From Rhynochetos jubatus (taxonomy: Eukaryota; Chordata; Aves; Eurypygiformes; Rhynochetidae): a DNA stretch of 64,000 bases. The notes under the pieces were generated by a model that worked only from the letters and a program-made list of their open reading frames with translations, searched no databases and was not told the origin of the DNA. Where the stretch lies: contig CM050654.1 of NCBI GenBank assembly GCA_027574665.1, forward strand, positions 34,181,722 to 34,245,721. The letters run 5' to 3'. A program made the translations under genes and the position numbers. Positions 24,321 through 38,625 of the stretch are shown here, piece after piece (positions within the stretch are counted from its first letter, which is position 1; each line of letters starts with the position of its first letter).

Positions 24321-26238
24321 AGAATGTGATTTTGTTTCACTATTGCAATGAAACTTCTTAAACATTTGAGTCAGGAAATATAGGTGAGAATAACTTCTAC
24401 CTTTTTTTTTTTTTTAATTATCCTCACAACAGAATAGTCTTGTCCTGTATGAAATCTGAAGCACTGATCAATCGCTTTTTTTCCCTAAGAGTTAAGAAAT
24501 CATTGGCAGAAAATTGTTGAAGAAAAAAAACTCTTTCCAAAACTCATTAATTACATTTTGGCTTTTTTCCTGATTCTTGCTTCTTTCCAAAACTCTTTAA
24601 GTATCTGCTATTATAAATTGCATATACTATTGTTATTCATGCACAAACCCAGTAACTGAGCTAGACATCTGTCCTCTGAAAAGAATGCCCCAAAGTTTTC
24701 AGTAATTAGATGAAAAAACTAGTTCCTACTGAAAAATCAGCCCATTGGTCTCACTGGTACCTTTGCTGCAGTGTACCCAATAAGCTGGCTGTGTCAAGAA
24801 ACACCTTTACCAGTTTGCCCTGCAAAGCTTTTTAGTCAAATCCAGGAAATGTATAAAAGAACAAAACACATCTTTTAGCAGTTTTTAAAGGGTTTCCTTT
24901 AAGCAAGATGATTCAACTCAATGTTTGTGGTTGATTATCTTAGAAATATATATAATACCACAAAAGCTTATCTTTACTGTATTTGGAAATACCATGTGAA
25001 GTATCCTCGTGTTTTAAGGAATAAGACATTACACTATTCTAAATTAGGTAAATAATGTTGTTGCAGTCAGTAGAATAGCATGGCAGGAGACAATTCCAGT
25101 TAAAGACACTATTCTTCCTTTCTATAGGGAAATAATGGGGAAGATATCCAGAAAATTTTACTTCAGATTTTTAAATAAAGCATGTTTTAATCTACTCTCA
25201 TAATGAATTACTTCCTATTATTGTTGCTTTTGGGCAGTTTCTGTAATGCTTTCTGTTAGATGTAGGGAGAGGCAGCTCCCAAGAGCTGCACACATTCCAT
25301 TTTAGCTCTAAAGCAATGAGTAAGCTACAAGTAATCACTGACAAGAGAGCCTGTGCAGCAAGAAAGGGCCAGCTTCACTGTGACTTGAACAGAAAGAGTT
25401 GTGGTGCAAACAAAAGATGACATCTTGAGGATATAAAATGAGCCTGGCATGGCAGCTCATGTAACATGTGAGCAGTGTCCTGAAGGCATTGCAAGCTGCT
25501 GGTGCTCCTGTCTCCTCCTGGACACACATCCCCTCCTGTGTTGGAGAGAGTATTGTGTTGGATCGTTCAGAGCAGCATCAGGCAGCAGCGATAAGCGTGG
25601 CACAGAGTTTGCTATCAGGCAGGCTCACTGACATTTGCAGGCAGGCAGGGCTGCTGACTAACATCGTAAAGAACATTTCAGGGATCTGTGAAGTGCTGTA
25701 CCTGAAAGGGCTGGGAAGAGAGCAGATCGCTGTTATGCTAGAAAGACGTATTTTGTGCCAGGTTGTCAAGAGGTACCCAGAACAAGCATCCTTATGCTGG
25801 GAGTGGGCAGGAAACTCTCTGGAGAGAGGAGATGGAAGTATGTTGAATAACCAGTGTATGGAAAGGTACACTGGGATCGTAACTGCACTTTTTCATGTCT
25901 GGCTGGGAAGATCCTGGGCATCTTGACTACATTTTTATTTCAGCCTAGAAATAATGTCAGTGGATTCACTTTTTACAGTAAAGAAACTACAGTCATTTGC
26001 CTTGCTACTCCCTTAGTAATGCACTGAGCAGCAGGGTTGTTCTCTATGTTGTGCATTGTGATCTTTCTAATCTCCCAGGAGGTCAGGTTCGCTGGGGTGG
26101 TCCAGCCTACCCAGTGCCCCTAGCGAGATGAGCAGCAAGCACAGGAGAAGTTCTGTTGTGGCTCTGGATTTTCAGAAGCAGAGTGTCTGACTTCTTGATC
26201 TCTGCTTCACAGATAAGCAAGCAAGCAAACTGTGTCAG

Positions 26239-26259
26239 CCTTCCTTTCCTTTCCTTTCT
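26239..26259. repeat. Short CTTTC pentanucleotide run
   Basis: About three to four CCTTT units in tandem. It is a minor polypyrimidine simple repeat with no other support. Confidence 0.6.
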
Positions 26260-28666
26260 GCCTGGTACTCGGCTTCTGTTCCAAAGTCGCAGCAGCCCAG
26301 AAGTGTTCATCAGTGAAGTACAGGTAGCTGGTCGTAGGAAAGAAACCCACGGTCTGCTCTCTGTCAGTCGCTTCCCATGCACCACATGCTGCATTCTTTG
26401 TTCCATGCTTTTCCATAGAAATTTGAGTGCAGTCTGAGAAATTTCCATCATCAATCACTTACAGTATATTCTGTTTTCTTCTGGTAGGTATGAATAACAT
26501 ACATAAAGAACTGCCTAGAGCTCAAAGGATGGGGCACCACCTTGATTGTCCTTGATATCTGGTTGAAGAAGTCCAGATGGTCATTCTTCTGGTTTCACAG
26601 GGCTTTGAAGAAGTGTGCTGGGGGGTAAGTCCATAGAAGGGGTTCCTAAGCCCATAATTAAATACAAGTAGACTGGTTGTAAAAGGGAGCAGATTGCTGG
26701 GCAGTATTCTATAAATGATGACTACAGCATGGCTGAAGGACTGTATTAGGGAAGTATTGCTGTTGGCTCTTATTCCTCCCTTGTTGTCTGATTTTGAGTG
26801 CTGTTGGAATCTACTGGGCCGGACGATCCACCGGATTGTCCTGATACACCCATTCCTATTAGTAGTTTGTGCATAAACCCAGCTCTGAACTCCATCAGCC
26901 AACTGTGCTACCAAAGTAGAGAAGCTGCAAGTATTAATGGATATAAGAAAAATAAGAGGCTAGTAGGTCCTCTTCTATATGCTTCCTTAAGTGCCTGTGA
27001 TATCACTATTAGCCAGGAAACTGCCTGCCTGCAATGTCAACCGTCCACACGGTGGTAGAAGACATGTTTCCAGGCATGAGCTTGGGTTATGGCTCTGAAA
27101 TCTTTCTTAGCATGACCTTCGTCTCTCCTCAGATTTATAGATTAGAGCTCTGGTGAAGGCAGCGTGGTTGCAATGCTAAAGACTCTTGAAAAGCTTTTAA
27201 CAGCTTGAATTCTAGTTAATTTATTGCTGAGTAATGCCCTGAGTTAGTAACAACAACAAAAAATAGTTAATGGTTGATTGACTGAGCATATTGAGCTGTA
27301 CAAGTGACTTAATTTTCATCACACTTCACTAATGGCAAAATTATATGTTAGAGGTACAAACAGCCTAGGAAAAAAGGAGTGTCTTTTTTTCTAATGCTGC
27401 CATTAGAAAGTTATTCTGGGACACTCTGCACATTGAAAACTGATTGCATTTCAGCACGGTACAGCAGGCTGTCCTGATTACAAAGTCATATATTTCTCTA
27501 ACACAAAATAAATAGAGACTCCTACTTTCACAGTTGTTGAGAACTGGCATATTGCCCACCCCTTCTCTACACTATGAGATTAAATGCTTCGACTGTTTCA
27601 ATAGTGAAACATTCCAGGCCAATCTGTGTGGTTTAGTGTTTTCTTTATTTTTCCTACTGAGGAAGGTTTGTCATGAAACCACTGGAAAAGAGTGCAGGAG
27701 ATTGGATTTGAAGTTGTAGCTTTATCGCAGACTTTTCATAGGATATTTTGGAAAATTTTGCTCTGTGTCTGTCTTCCGTCACTTCAGTAGAGTTGCTGGA
27801 GACTTTGGATAAATTTTACTCTAAAATGCTGTAGTGTTAGTATCAAGTTTTTAATGACAGCTATTAGTAGTTTTGATATATTAACCTATTTTCTAGGCTT
27901 TCAAAACTGAAAAGAATGCACAGTTTTTAATACTTTGGGACATCCTGACAACACTCTCATTTGTAAATTCTAAAGGACTAGGGAATGTCCCTGACCACTG
28001 GAAATCCATTACCTGTTAAACTTTAACAATGTGTCTTTGCTCATGTTTTTTTTCACTTTTGAACAGAACAGGGTTTGGTAGCTGGCACATACCAGGGCTG
28101 TCAGCACGCAGTTTACATTTGTCTGGTGGTATGATTTTGGAGGCTAAAAGTAGTTAAGAGCATGGATGGAGTCCATCCTGTGATAGTTGTCTCCAGTAAT
28201 AATTCTGGGAGCTTTTAATTACCAGTGAAAACATAGCCTTGTTTTTCCTCCACTGAAATTTTATTTTTTTTTTTTTGTTTCTTGATATAAAACTGAGTAG
28301 AATTACAAATATAGAAATTAATAATTTCTTCTAAATGGAATAGAGTTTCTACTGGTCAAAAGAACACCATTTTCTATTTTCAGCTCATAAATTTGGAAGA
28401 ATTTAATTTTCAATTCCATTCTTTTCCATTAAATTAAAAACAATAATCAGGTCCTAGGAAAAACTTTGATATGCCCACCTATAGAAGTTTCTATCCAGGC
28501 ATCATGCAAATTAAGTTTTGTTTACACCATAAATTAGAGGAAAATTAAATGTGGGTAGACAAAATGTGTTTCTGACCTGGTAGATGATAGTGGACAAGTC
28601 AACAAACCTATTTCTTCTGTAAAGTTTTGTTTCTCTTTTTAATTTAGAAAATTAAAATTTATTGTC

Positions 28667-28689
28667 TTTTTTTTTTTTTTTTTTTTTTT
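28667..28689. repeat. T23 homopolymer
   Basis: An uninterrupted run of 23 T. On the minus strand it would be a poly-A tail followed by unique sequence. I see no TTTATT (reverse AATAAA) close on its 3' side and no recognised gene, so a processed retrocopy is only a possibility. Confidence 0.9.
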
Positions 28690-31600
28690 GTCATCCCAGC
28701 ACAATGGGACCAGTGTTTAAGATGCTAATGTAATATAGCCATATGTCTATGTATACCCCTGTAATAAGCAAGGTATGAAGTTTGGGCAACTTAAACTGGC
28801 AACTGGAGCAACTCTACCTATCCATATGCAGATTTCCCCTATAGTGCTAGCAAGTCTTCCATATCTTAGCTTTCTTGTGTTGTGCACCAAATGCGACGGA
28901 ACATTAACTGGATCTTTCTTACCCTGAGCAGATTGAATCAGGGGTTAAATCTTAGCATCACAGTTCTGGCTTCCAACTTGGAAAAATATTTAAAGAAAAT
29001 ATACATCCCTCTAACCCTTTTCCCTGTCATTGTCAAACTGTATCAACACTACTTTATTTAAAAGAGAAACTCACATAAATTCTTAATATGGAGAGCGTAA
29101 AAAAAAAAGTCAATATATTCTGTCAGGTTGTTATGAAATATCGAGACAGAAAAGTTGTGAAGTGCTTTAAATTGCCTATAAACTGAGGTTTTTTTCCTGT
29201 ACCTTGAATCAGTGCTTGACCATTGCTTACTAAAGGCAAGGCAACAGATATGCCATCAGGTGTCTGGCAATAAGTTCTAAAATTTGGAGCTTGAGTGCAG
29301 AAAATGCAGATTCACACTCTTTTCCTTATAAATATTCAATACAGTCGTGTGAGTCAAACTAGTTTTTCAATTAGAAAGTAATGAATGATTAAATATTTTT
29401 TTCATTGGTGTTTTATTTTAAAGTTCAAGTTCTCTGAGTCCTTGAGTGTAGTTTTTTTGCTGGTATTTCAGAATACTTCAGTGAAAACATCTCAGAATAC
29501 CCACACACGTTTTATGGCAAGCTGAAGGCACCATTAATAATATGAAAATATCTGGTAATTTTTAAGAAGAAGCAATTATTAAAAATGCCCAAGCATGAGC
29601 AACAGGAATGATAAGTAGATGTTTGAGTAATGAATTTAGATTGAATATCAAAAATATCTCATTTTAAATTATCACATAGTATTACCCCAAACAATATACT
29701 TAAGGGAACATGAATTAATGAGAAACCTTATAAATTCCTTCAAATTTCTAAACATACCCATGTGAAATTTATACTTGTTTTTTCTTGTGCCAGCTGTGTT
29801 CTAGATAGCTCCTCTTCTCCACTGGTATTTGTCTCCCAAGATAAATATACGGTGACATTTCATACATTTGGTTACTAAATAAGCAGAACTCTTTTCAGCT
29901 GTATACAGTCCTTATTGAAATGCAAGCAAAGCATTGTATTGTGTGGTTTATAATTTCTGAAGTATTTACGGGCAAGATTTGGGAGGCACAATTTTTGTTT
30001 TCCAGATCATCCTTCTAGATGATCATTTTCTGAACAGTTTTCCAGGATCGTGTTCAATCTCCCTGAAAGACTTTCAGTTACAAGCAGAAAACCTGTAGGG
30101 TGGGAGAAATCTCTTTCCTAAGAAGGTGTTTGGGGTGACAGTAGTAAGCTGACACATCTCAAAGAACATCATGCAACAGCATTTTGTTCTTGACTTTAAA
30201 GTGCTACTTTAAAACAAAAAAATAATACATGAATAAGCTAGTCTTTCATTCCTTAAATTACTGTTCTATTTGATGTTTGGATATTTGTCACAGAGGCAAG
30301 TTATGAGCCCCTTATTTAACTTGAATGACTGACTAGCCGCTGCCCTGATTCTGCCTGCTAGCCTCCAAATATAATATTTTTACTTTAGCTCCTTTTCTGC
30401 TAAACTTCTCCAATTTGAAGGGTTTTGGTTAAACTGTAATTCTCTGAATGTCAAAATACATCAGGAATAAGAAGAAAAAGAACATACAAAGCTGTGAAAT
30501 AATTTCACATGAAATCAATGAACAGAAATATACTGTAAACGTCTTAGCTACATCTCAGAGATTGCACAGACCCACAAGGGACATCAGGGTTTGATGAAAA
30601 TGTATACAATTAAAGTAAAGAGCCTGAGGCAGCAGTTGTCTAAGTACCATGAGGCTGTACATAGAGATAGTTCAGAGATTTGGGGCAAGTTTTTCATCAG
30701 AAAATGTCAGTTCATTGGGGCTGAAACTTTTCACAAAAATATATTGGTCTTGATGAAACTTCCACTGGGAAAAGTATCTAAGCTGAAATACAGAATTTCT
30801 GTAAAAAGAATACACAAGCCACCTTAAATGTTTGACTACTGGGGGAGTCTTGCCCAGCTTCACGTAATTCAAATGTAACTTGGAACACTTTTACAGCTTA
30901 CTTGGACAAATACACACTTAAGTAACTTCTTTTTCCCACTCAATTCTTAATTTCTCTGACAAAATCCAGATATTCCATCTGCAAATGTGAAGTTTAACAA
31001 GAAAATGTGAACTACATTAAAGTTTCTGAATGTTACATAACTATGAAAGTTGGCTGAGGTAGGGAAAAAACCAACCGGATTTGCAGGGTCAAGAACAGGT
31101 CAAAACTACTGGTTTCCTGCTCTACAAGAAAAAAAAGGTAATCTCAGGGAGGATAAAGGATTTTGTTCACAGAAGTTTTTACTTGGTAGCTGGAAACAAT
31201 GTTTTGGAGGAGTGCGGTGGAGGTAAAGAGAACTGAAAGCAAGGAGCAAGGTGTCAATTTAAATAAAACAGGAGTGGAACCAGAAACCAGGAAGAGTAGA
31301 GGCAGACTAATCCTAACAAGAGAAGTATCAAAATTGGGAATCCCATGATATTTGTCCTAAACACACACGGTGTTATCTTTGTGAATGATATTTTTAGGGC
31401 TTCATTTTCAGTGTAAGTAACTTTTGAAATGAATGGGAAACATGTACAAAAGACTATAAAAATACACATTATTTAAAATCAAATGTATTTTTCTACATAT
31501 TTGTTGACAGAGCTATGTTCTTAAATGAAGTTAAGGCCCACTTCTGTGAGATTTTGTATATAAGCATAAAGATGGCCTCTGTGCTGGAAAGTATCTAATA

Positions 31601-31978
31601 TACACAGAGAACAGGGTCAAAGTGTTGGAGTAGTATTCAGTGACCCACACAGGGAGCCAACAGCAAAAACATGATTTTCTCCTAGAGCTCTTGAACTTTG
31701 CTCTAGTGCTTTTGTCAAGTAGAAAACTCTTCTTCTTCTTCAATCTTGCTTACTTTCAATGTTTCTATGTGAATCTGTAAGTGACCGAAATCCTCTGACT
31801 TTAACCTACGATTGCAAGTAAGATTGGGTATTGATACTGCAGATTAGATCAATTACAGGTCATTTGTGCCCCTGTGACTTACATCTTCTTTTTAGCACTT
31901 GTTATTACATTTCTGGGTTCTTCCCATAGGACACCATGCTCCATCACTTCATTAGATTTAACACGCTGTTGACTGTTC

Positions 31979-32745
31979 ATAGAATCATAGAATACCAGGT
32001 TGGAAGGCACCTCAAGGATCATCTGGTCCAACCTTTCTTGGCAAAAGGTCAGTCTAGACAAGTTAGCCTTGAACACTGTCCAGTTGAATCTTTAAAGTGT
32101 CCAGTGTTGGGAAATCCACCACTTCCCGAGGGAGATTATTCCAATGGTTGATTGTTCTTATTGTGAAAGGTTTTTCTCTTATGTCCAGTCAGAATCTCTC
32201 CAGGAGTAACTTGTACCTAATACCCCTCATCTTTTCCATGTGACTCCCTATAAAAACTGAGTCTCCATATTCTTTGTAACCCACCCCTTAAATATTGGAA
32301 CGTGGCGATAAGGACTCCCCTAAGCCTTCTTTTCTCAAAGCTGAACAAACCCAGTTCTCTCAGCGTTTCCTCATAGAGCAGCTTTCCCAGTCCTTTGATG
32401 GTCTTTGTGGCCCTTCTTTGGACCTTCTCCATCCAGTCCACATCTTTTTAGCATAGCAGGATCCAAAACTGAACACAGTATTCCAGGTGTAACCTGACAA
32501 GTTCTGAGTGGGATAGTGACTTCTTTATCTCTGATGGTGGTGCTCTTGTTGACGCAGCCCATCATCCTGTTGCCTTTCTTTGCCACAGCAGCAGCACGCT
32601 GTTCACTCATCTGGAGCTTGTTGTCTACCAGGACCCCAGGTCCCTTTCCATAGAGTTGTGCTCCAGCTGGGTAGATCCCAGCCTATCCTGCACTCCTGGA
32701 TTATGTTTTCCCAGGTGCAAGACTTATACTATCCCATTTAGAAAC
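31979..32745 (-). mobile_element. CR1 LINE, longest copy in window (minus orientation)
   Basis: The plus strand starts ATAGAATCATAGAATACCAG, the reverse CR1 terminus, and continues TTGGAAGGCACCTCAAGGATC. Through 32190-32440 it carries the reverse of the ORF2 C-terminal coding region: on the minus strand residues such as EKVQRRATK and [16 protein letters not shown] are readable, which match the conserved tail of CR1 reverse-transcriptase proteins. Further on, GAGCTTGTTGTCTACCAGGA and CCCAGGTGCAAGACTTATAC near 32610-32730 extend into more upstream ORF2 sequence. Similarity fades near 32745, so the copy is about 770 bp and 5'-truncated. Stops and small indels break the frame. It belongs to a different, older subfamily than the copies at 23.85 and 48.30 kb. 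Confidence 0.95.
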
Positions 32746-33485
32746 GTTTACAACTCTCAGTCCTTGCCCTCACCAGATTATCTTTTGTTCACCACGTGGC
32801 AGGAGAAAATAGTATTTCATACCCGTTTCGTAACAGCAGCAGTGCATCGGGGGAGAGAGGCATGACAGGCTGCTGAGGCAGATGCCAGGGGTTTTGTGCA
32901 ACTTGTAGACCTTCATGCCACCTTCAGCAGGTTATCTTTTTTTAAGGTCTTTTAAATCTTGCCATCACAAATTTCCCATAGGATATTGCCTGAGTGATCT
33001 GACTTCAGAAACATACAATTTATTTAAAAGCTGACATTTTGGTGTATTTTCTTTTGCAAAACTGAGGTGCAAGGTGGCATGTTAAGAAAGTTTACTAGTT
33101 GTGCTGCAGTTTTTTGCATGTTGGGGAAGTTCTTTGCTCCCATGATATTTTTGGTCATTTTTTCAATCATAATTCTCAAACTTTGGGAGTTTTTTTCTTT
33201 GATTTTGTTTTCTCCTAATTTCAGTTTGAATTTTTTATAGAAAAAGATGTCTACTGCCTTTAAGCAATTCCATCTTTTGGAGTATGGCTGAAGGTTTTAT
33301 CTCTTGTTTCAGTAAAGGTTGCTTAATGATTGCAGTAGAAATGAGCCTTACAGAGAACAGACTAACTTCAGCAGTTACTTGAGATGGTTCAAGAACTTCA
33401 TAATAAAAAAAATTCAAAAATTACTGTAGAAAATTTTTGTCAACTATCCGAGATACACTTTTCATTTTTGGGTCTCTTTTTATCC

Positions 33486-33528
33486 CCTTGGGCTGGAAAA
33501 AGAAGTGTAAAAAGTTCTAGCCCCAAGG
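33486..33528. repeat. Imperfect hairpin (13-14 bp arms)
   Basis: CCTTGGGCTGGAA at 33486-33498 pairs with TTCTAGCCCCAAGG at 33515-33528, with one bulged base and one G-U-type mismatch, around a 16-nt A-rich loop. The stem is shorter than a typical microRNA precursor, so it is listed only as a structure. Confidence 0.5.
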
Positions 33529-34585
33529 TTAGCACTGAGAATTTGTCCTCTTAAAGCTGTTCTTGGTAGTACACTTAGTGAGAACAGAGAAGACTGAAAA
33601 TAATTTAGGTAAACAATCAGTTGGTTCCTTCATCAAATTGAAGCAGTTTCACACATTTGTGAATTAAGTTTCTGTAAGCAGCAGTTGCAAGATAATAGAT
33701 CTTACTAATGATCCTAGCAAGGGAGCTTGCACTTCAGGATATAAATTCTTCATGTCACTATTGCCAAAACCACTAAATTCGATGTATCTGTTGAGAAAAC
33801 TGATGGATTTCTTGAAATTAAATGTTATGAAAATACACTTGTTGAACGCTGACAGCAAGCAATGACAGAACTCATAAATGGCAGGAACAAAGCAATGGAC
33901 ATTACTAGTTACAACTGATACAAACTTAAAACAAATACTAATGGCCACACAAAGTTTACATGAATCTTCTGTTTGTGTTACCGATGGACATTTTAAATAG
34001 CACTTTTAAACTTCTGTTTAAATTCACAACTATTTTTTTTCCTTATCCTCTCTTGTTGATGCCTCGTTAGGAAGCCTGTAATGCTTCTCTGGTTATTTTT
34101 TACTTAGACTTTGGATTTTTCCTGGTTGGGCAGCAGCCCTTTATGCTGCTGTGGGTAATTTTTACTCAGAATTCCCAGGTGATCAACCCTCACTGCCTAG
34201 CTGATTGCATTGATTTTGCTGAATATGTGGTCATTCTACTGTACAGCTGGTAATAGGAGGGTGAAATAACCCCAGCTTTTGGATATGTGTGAATCCTTAG
34301 ATATTAGGATAATCTATCCTTAGATGTGGAAATCCTTAGATTTCCATGCACACCCATCCTCTCCTTCACCCATCCACCCACACACATGTGCATACACCCA
34401 GTCACATCCTTCATATCCGACTATATCAGTCAGAGAATTAATACATTCACTTATAGTGTTCCCTATCTGTTAATTACTTTTGGATTAGGTGTGCTTCATT
34501 CAGGTATTTATGTCAATAATCTTGTGAAGCCCTAGACTTCACGTTTCCTACTCGTTAGTCTGCACCCGGAACATTCTCCCAGGGC

Positions 34586-34627
34586 TCTGCATTAACAGGC
34601 AGTCTGCATTAACAGGCAGTCTGCATT
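34586..34627. repeat. 17-bp tandem repeat, about 2.5 copies
   Basis: TCTGCATTAACAGGCAG occurs at 34586-34602 and again, identical, at 34603-34619, followed by a partial third unit (TCTGCATT). The perfect identity suggests a recent local duplication and possible length polymorphism. Confidence 0.95.
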
Positions 34628-36532
34628 CGGCTGTAAAGGGCAGCATGTATTTGCTTTTCCCCCAGAAGCAGAGATCAAGTTATAGCCCCTGCTTGGTTAC
34701 TCAGTTTTTCCCTGGGGAAACCCAGCCCAGCTCTACCTGCCACCTGCCCATATAGACAAGAGGCAGTGGTTAGGGCAAATTTAGCTCTAGTGAAGCTTCT
34801 GTTCCTATTTAGCTATGCAGGTGAATTCACAACTGGACCCTTAATATTTCAGTGTGGCCACATTATGTTTTAGACCTTAAAAATCCCGAGACAAAGGAGG
34901 AGTTGGGAGGGTAGTTTTGGGATCTGTGGGAGTCACTGCAATTCGGCAGCTCAGTTTCATATAGGAGCTACAGAGCAAATTCGTTGCCAGCCCTCAGGAG
35001 TTAAGAAATACTTCTAGCACCCAGAACCTGCAGTTCCCATGAGACACGAGTAGTGACTGGGCTGTGTGCTTGGAGGTGTATCCAAGCAAACATCAGCTTC
35101 AGTGACGTCTCCCTTCCAGCCTGCTGCTCACACTTAATTGTGGCGTGCTAATCTCTTCCGTTTCCGTAGTTTGCTTTAAGTTGCTCAAATCTTTTGAAGT
35201 TTGCTGACATGCAATAATGGAGTTCATCCTCTTTGAAGATCTGAGTTACTCATTTTACCTCTGTTTTACATACAAAACAAAACCTTATTTCATTTTTAGT
35301 ATTGTAATTGTGCTTCCTATCATGTCTTTTCTCCTTGTTTTATAATTTTTATTGAAGGATAAGGAAACTGGAAAATGTATTTATCTTACTTTATTAATGT
35401 TGAAACACTTGTAAGTGGTTATTTGCAAACAGTCTTTGAAAAAAGTGCATCTACAATCTGTCCTTTAATACAATTTGTTTTCCTCTTCTCTTGATGTGAA
35501 TGGGTTTGTCATACCAAGGTTTCTGTACACAGCAGCTCAGCTGTTGTTTGTTACTAAACCAAACACTGAACTATTTTCTTGGAGGAAAAAAAAAAAATAG
35601 ATGCACAAAATTTCAAAGGTTTCAAAAAAATTGGAGGAAGGTTAGGCCAGACTTTGCTCTGACTGTGCTAGAAAAGTCCTTCAACTAAGTTTTTCCTTAG
35701 TTGACCTTATATTTTAAACTAGAATGAGTTGTGACAAACACATCCATTAAAAGTTGGCTATCACAGATTGTGTTTAAATCCCTCAAACTCTGAAGACCTG
35801 TTGTCTGTGCTCAACTTCTTTTTTGAAGGGGTAGAGACAGATACATTGTCATGGGCTTTTCTATGGTCACATTTAATGTACTGGCAAAAATGTGCATGTA
35901 GGCTACAATTGGAACCAACAGCCTGCAAATAAATTATTCTGTGTTTTTCTCTCCTAACTATTTAACATGTAACAAGTTCTATCAGGCAAAAGTAGTTTAC
36001 CCTAATTATTTAAGATTTGACAAGTACTGTAAGGAAAAAAGCTGTCTGAATAGAATTATGAAGCATGAACACATTCATGTTCCCTGCTATGGGACCTGAG
36101 TCATTGCAGGCGGAGGTGTACTAATTAATCCCAACCAAAGATTTGTCCTCTCAATTAGCAGTAGATATGCCGTCTGGTTGATCTATGACTGCCTTTTGGG
36201 AAATAGGAGATTATGCAAGTTTTACGATTCTGACCCCCCAGGCCAGTTGCAAAGTTATCTCAAGGAGAGGAGCTGCTCTGTTTTGCAGAGTAATAGCTGC
36301 ATTCAGTGCTTTAGGGCAAAACCCCACCAGGTAACCTCGACAGAAGGCTGCAGCTAGCATCCAAAGTGAGAGAAGAAATATGCCCTCAGCCTGGCATAGT
36401 GCAAATTTCACCTCTTGTAATGTCTGCATTGCTGGAAAACTGGAAAAGGGTGCTTATGGTTCTGTGACTGGCAGAGAAAATGTTTCTGTAGCTGTCTTAA
36501 AATCCATTTTAATTCTACCTATAATATATATA

Positions 36533-36556
36533 TTTGTATGTAAATATACATACAAA
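36533..36556. repeat. Perfect 10-bp-arm inverted repeat
   Basis: TTTGTATGTA (36533-36542) and its reverse complement (36547-36556) flank a 4-nt spacer, next to a short TA run. It is AT-rich and cruciform-prone. No function is assigned. Confidence 0.7.
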
Positions 36557-38625
36557 CGTGGTTACTTCTTCGTAGACATGGCTCACACACAGAATCAGAA
36601 CTCTGAAGAGTTTTAAGAGCCCTTTTGGTATATATTGTTTCCTAACGTGAAGGTACAACACACCTTGTCTGTACAAGGATCATCACAACATACCGACAGG
36701 GCACATAATTTTTTAAGAGAGGGGTTCAGGATACTGAACTTGAATATGGTATAGTTGTGTCAATCTGCCCAACCATTTTCTTCTCTTCAGGTTAACTTTT
36801 CTCCTGTTTCTCCCAGGCATCGTTCTTACACTTCTTTTCTGTCAGTGACTTCACAGAAGAGTGAGTTTAGCCCTGAGATACAATACTCAGAGAAGCATCC
36901 TATCTCCCCTCTTTATCCAGCCTAAGTCAAGAGGCCAGATACTGTGCCTCCTTAAACTAACCCTGTAGAAATTGAAGGCATTAAACTAAAGTGAAACTGG
37001 AGCAATGAAGTTGAGAATGTTGCTCTAAAATCTGTTGTGACTGAGTCAGATGATCATCCTTCCTCACCACTCACAGACAGAGTCTGAGCTTATCGCTTCC
37101 CTCTTGCTCCAAGCCCTGGCTGCCACTGAGACACCAAAGCATAAGAGCACTGGGATTAAACTGTATGCTTTAATACTTTTCTATCCTATTAGCATGGTGC
37201 TTAAATATTCGGGGGAATTTAAGAATGATTCAAATTACACACTTAAAGACTTTTTAGTGCTTGGGAAGAAAATAGAATTTTTGACTGATGGAGCCCACAT
37301 CTTTTCTCAGCTGTACCTTTGTGACCTGCACACACTGATAATGTAATGGAAGGGGCTGCAGGGCCTCCAAGGAATTTTTAATTTCAAAATGGATGGCAAA
37401 TATCCATTCACTAATAAATCATTGATAGCAGTTCTGCAAGAAAAAAGGCTCAAGGCATCTAATTTTGGTCTTGTGTACTTTTGCCCACCCTCTGTGTTCA
37501 TAGAGTTAACAGTTTGAAGTAGGTGTGGGCAGATGGCCAGCCACATTAGTAGTTGAGACTTGTTGTTTATATGAATTTCATTTTAATTGAGTCCATAGTG
37601 AGATATGTATCAGTCTGTGAATTTTCCCTAGGATCCTATTCTTGCACTTCTGTTCCATGGCAGTAGTTTCTTTTGGGTAAGAAAACTCATATAGATTTAT
37701 TGCACTTCTCTTTCCTGTGCAACCTTGCTTAATAAGACTGTTGCAGTGGCTGCAGCCTGTAAAATTAGCCTGTGAACATTTTGTATCCTTGTCTGTCTGT
37801 CTCATCAGGTCAGCCGAGTAAGAAGGCTTAACTGTGAACGTATCTGTCTTTTTTTGTTATAGACTAGTATTGGTTTAGGTGGCAGACTGATGAAATGCAG
37901 CCAGGGTTTCTGCTTCACGTTCAGAATGCAGTGCTTTTCTTTATTTCCCTTTCCATTCAGTGGGGTACCTAGTAATACCCTTAAAATCAACGATTGTAAT
38001 ATACATGTGCAACATGTAACTAATGTGCCTATGGCTTTTCAGATGGCACTGACAGTAATTTAATTGTCTCAAAGAAATAACACCCATTTGCACAAATTAC
38101 CATTTTATATCTACAGTTTGGTTGTGGCAATAGAAACAAAAGAGAATTAATGGGTTTAGATCCAATGCAGTGATAAATATTGGCAGTAAACTGATTTACT
38201 GGCTATCTACTGAGTTTTTTAATTGATCTACAGGTGTTTTATATACTTACAGCTTGCTGTTCAGCTAAGATACTGAATGTAAGTTCATGGCCTCACTGTG
38301 TTCAATATCATTCTTTCAGTTGCTATATGGTGGATAAAATAAAGTGACACCTCTGCGCAAATGAGTGGGATGCCAGGGCTTTATTAAATATTCAGATGTC
38401 TGGACTCTACATATGCATATCAGTTTATGCCTTATTTAGTTCAAACAACTCCCTGAAGTCTCCTTTTGTATGCATATAAGTGCTAGGAGATCTATCTCCT
38501 AGTTTGCATGCATGATTTGTACTAGACTCAAGAGAACTAACATATGCTCATGGGCAAGGAGAATCGATCCATTTTAAAATTATGTAGCCTGTTATTTTCT
38601 GGAGTTATAGAGTGAGTCCTGTGCC

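Larger units (their letters stand above)
24321..31978. other. Unique non-coding sequence
   Basis: No gene is supported. It contains a T14 run at 24402-24415, a T-rich stretch near 28261-28275 and a T23 run at 28667-28689. A slightly GC-richer patch at 25440-25930 carries a 152-codon plus-strand frame that I could not assign. A minus-strand frame of 130 codons at 26522-26914 is likewise unrecognised. No repeat family was seen between the two CR1 copies. Confidence 0.6.

Noticed and set aside
24084-24365. 93-codon minus-strand frame
   Set aside because: It is CR1 ORF2 remnant from the 23851-24320 copy.
25468-25926. 152-codon plus-strand open frame
   Set aside because: No domain or family recognised, no clear splice or promoter context, and overlapping frames exist on the other strand. 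The slightly higher GC of the patch lengthens chance frames.
26522-26914. 130-codon minus-strand frame considered as a retroviral or host fragment
   Set aside because: No motif of integrase, reverse transcriptase or any host family could be seen.
32217-32610. Minus-strand frames that look like a conserved protein
   Set aside because: They are the C-terminal tail of CR1 ORF2 inside the 31979-32745 element, broken and 5'-truncated, not a host gene.
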